From Sycobia sp. Sy_11 (lineage: Eukaryota > Arthropoda > Insecta > Hymenoptera > Epichrysomallidae), in assembly GCA_018907035.1 (NCBI GenBank), contig JACCIC010000003.1, positions 471,501-535,500 of the forward strand: 64,000 nucleotides of DNA, written 5' to 3'. Under the pieces are notes generated by a model. It was not told the origin of the DNA and did no database searches. It was given only the letters and a program-made list of their open reading frames with translations. Numbering within the stretch: position 1 is the stretch's first letter; each line of letters begins with the position of its first letter. The position numbers and the translations under genes were made by a program. Below are positions 61,720-64,000 of the stretch, one piece after another.

Positions 61720-62100
61720 TCAGCGGCCTATGCGGAGGCTCAGAGGGTGGGGAGGACTGTCGAGAGAGGCTAGAGCCGGGCTAGCGACAGAGGGAGGGTG
61801 GGATATAAAAGCGAAGGTGGGCAGAGAACGGAAAACCAATCGTGGCGATGTTCCCTCGCGAATCCCTAAATGCCGCCGCCGTTCGCGAGTGGAGCGGCTT
61901 TTAAAGCCGATCTCGCTGTATCTCCCGTACTCCTCTATATATGTATATGCCACTCTATATATGTATATACATTCGGATTTCGCTCGTCTGGCGTATGTCT
62001 CTCTCTCCTACTCGATCCCCACTCCTATCTCCAGAGCATGCGCGTTACGAAACATACACGTTCACACGATATATACGAAATACCATAGAAATAAATAGAT
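61720..62100. promoter_or_regulatory. GC-rich island with a TATA box, possible promoter
   Basis: TATAAAAG at 61804-61811 is a strong TATA-box match in GC-rich DNA. It is followed by CCAATCG (61835-61841) and an ATG-containing leader with CpG-rich sequence. No protein family is recognised downstream and no clear initiator is seen, so function is tentative. Confidence 0.35.
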
Positions 62101-62112
62101 TCCATGGGCAAT

Positions 62113-62233
<121 letters not shown>

Positions 62234-62304
62234 GAATGTGAATTCGTAAAGTTCGCCTATTGATGCGGGCGGCGTCCTATCCTATCCAAGGGGAGATCTA
62301 TTAA

Positions 62305-62309
<5 letters not shown>

Positions 62310-62340
<31 letters not shown>
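62310..62340. repeat. (CT)n microsatellite
   Basis: Pure CT run. Confidence 0.97.
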
Positions 62341-62343
<3 letters not shown>

Positions 62344-62599
62344 CCTCTACCCCTTATGGCTTATCCCCCTCTCTTCCTTATGTCATCACTGTCATTTTGT
62401 CTTTTTGCATCTCTCGCTCTTCGCCAGCGTGCTGCGTGGGGATGGAGCTGGCGAGTGAACGTTGATTCGCATCAAAAGCCACTGTGCTTCCGCTAGTGTG
62501 CGTCTATATGTATAATACAGAATACAACAGTATTTCCAAAGGGGGAAATCCGTGTGCTATTGTATACTTATATCTGCTTGAATGGAGAAAAAGAGAGAA

Positions 62600-62918
62600 A
62601 AAAAAGAGAGAAGAAGAAGGAGAGAGAAGGTACGCATGCGCACAGGCGAACGAGAGAAGGATGAAATACGACGCGGAGTAAGGGGTTTTAGGGAAGGGGC
62701 GGGGTGGGAGGGGGTACAAGAGAGCCTCCAATTCCGCGACGCGGCGACGCGAGGCCTCGAATCATTAATTGGTCGCCCTGGCAACCCCACCAACACGAGG
62801 CCATTGGTCGGTACTGCGTCGGCCTTTCCCCCACCCCTTCCACTTCAACAGCGCGCGTGCGCATGCACCAACACCAACATAAGACTGTATAGAGCACGCG
62901 CTTCGTACAAACGTCTAG

Positions 62919-62977
<59 letters not shown>

Positions 62978-63330
62978 TCCCGTCGATCCCCACCTCCTCC
63001 TCGTTCCAGCCACAGCTCGTTCTCGCCATGGTATTTCCCCTGTCCAACAATTCTTGTGTCGCGTGTAACGAGTATTTGTTGCGTGTGTGTGTGTGCGCGC
63101 GCGCGCGTGTGTGTGTGTGTGTGTGTGTTGTGCGTGCGTGCTTCTTTGTATTGTACGCGCGGTCGAAGCACGGGCACAGCTGCTGATGCGCGCGCGACCG
63201 CGAGAGGGGAGAGGCTCGGCGTCTCACAGCTGATTTGTACGCACACGAGAGACTGCTATTATGTGTATTATATATACGTAATTCGACGCGCGAACGTACA
63301 TGAATTGTATATGTGTGTATTACTCGTCGC
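62600..63330. promoter_or_regulatory. GC-rich island with X-box, CCAAT and NRF1-like motifs
   Basis: GTCGCCCTGGCAAC at 62772-62785 fits the RFX X-box pattern RYYNYY-N2-RRNRAC at every position. Inverted CCAAT boxes (ATTGG) lie at 62768-62772 and 62803-62807. ACGCATGCGCAC at 62632-62643 resembles the NRF1/ewg palindrome. These elements cluster in animal CpG promoters, so a promoter is plausible. The transcript direction and gene are unknown. A (CT)n run (62922-62970) and a GT/GC repeat (63080-63128) lie inside. Confidence 0.45.
62922..62970. repeat. (CT)n microsatellite
   Basis: Pure CT run within the GC-rich island. Confidence 0.97.
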
Positions 63331-64000
63331 GTGCGGCCTTGCGCAATGAAACTTGCGTGAAGCATAAATGTTATATACTTACCTATACGCGCATGCTGTA
63401 TAATGCCTGGCATGAAACTTTTTCTAAAAAAAATTTTTTTTATTGCATTCCCGTATCGAGCATTTTTATAATTTTCAAAATAGGATTCGGAGATGGATTA
63501 GAGAGACTGCAACAAACATATACACATACACACTCGACGACTCATGCACACATCGTCAATTTCGTTTTGTATAGAACATTGCGCATCTTCCGATCGCTCC
63601 CTAAAGAATCAGCAGTTTAGTGCATTGAGTCCAAAATACTATGCTACTAGTGCGTAAAGACTATTTGAAAACATTGTAAAAAACTTATTTAGGCGCACTG
63701 CAGCTCCATACTTAGACTAAAGTTTTGTTCTTCACAAAAAGAGTTGATCATAACTGTCCATAAGAGCTAGATTTTGTTGAAATTCCTGAAATTAATCCTG
63801 AAAGTCATCGTTATTCTTCATATGTAAAATAATAAATAAAAACAGATGATTCGTATCCAGTAGCCAATTAGATTTTTCATATGAAACTGGATAAAAACAT
63901 ACCTTCTGAATAGCTACATCAATGCATTCGACATTAGTCGACTGGTTTCTGCTTATAATTACAGCCATGCATAATCATTAAAAAAATATAACAATCTATA
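63331..64000. other. AT-rich end of window, no gene recognised
   Basis: The sequence returns to AT-rich DNA after the island. No frame or repeat could be assigned. Confidence 0.55.

Overview
This window is AT-rich animal nuclear DNA, most likely from an insect. Hymenoptera (ant, wasp or bee) is my best guess. The basis is a mix of mariner transposons, RNase H-bearing LINEs and a BEL/Pao retroelement, long (GA)n/(CT)n and (TA)n microsatellites, and short GC/CpG-rich islands set in AT-rich DNA. The order is an inference. There is no bacterial, phage or plasmid gene content, no rRNA, no CRISPR array, and no complete host protein gene that I can recognise.

Layout. At 1-2.8 kb there are microsatellites, then a mariner copy with near-identical inverted ends beside an unclassified repeat. 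From 2.8 to 24 kb the DNA is mostly non-coding, with five GC-rich islands or microsatellite clusters (8.3-9.6, 14.4-15.0, 16.8-17.4, 23.0-23.7 kb and smaller), a small palindromic MITE (4.1 kb), a fold-back element (13.9-14.2 kb), a minus-strand relative of it (21.4-22.0 kb) and an LTR-like repeat (18.3 kb). The island at 17 kb holds the only good candidate host exon, a 17-codon start exon followed by a splice donor. At 24.05 kb there is a solo LTR with a 5-bp target duplication.

From 25.2 to 37.1 kb is a dense transposon graveyard. A decayed LINE (D, plus strand) is followed by a second LINE (A, plus strand) split by a mariner (minus strand). A third, nearly full-length LINE (B, minus strand) meets A tail-to-tail, and another mariner follows. 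From 37 to 49 kb there are two more dead mariners, a tRNA-like relic, an LTR-like repeat, copies of two further repeat families and a GC island at 45 kb. From 49.2 to 55.8 kb, all on the minus strand, lie a BEL/Pao gag-pol remnant, a piece of a second BEL/Pao pol, and the best preserved LINE (C), which has a poly(A) tail, one in-frame stop and two frameshifts. From 56 to 61 kb there are more repeat copies, including a second solo LTR with its own 5-bp duplication. From 61.2 to 63.4 kb two GC-rich islands with promoter-like motifs sit between GT, AC, TA and CT microsatellites.

How it fits together: the window reads as intergenic or very long intronic DNA built by repeated transposon insertion. 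At least five mariner copies from several lineages, four LINEs, two BEL/Pao pieces and six short non-coding repeat families are present. Every transposase and polymerase seen is broken. I found no convincing new biological system. The most informative material is the set of short repeat families that pair up across the window, two of them with exact target-site duplications, and the GC islands that may mark promoters.
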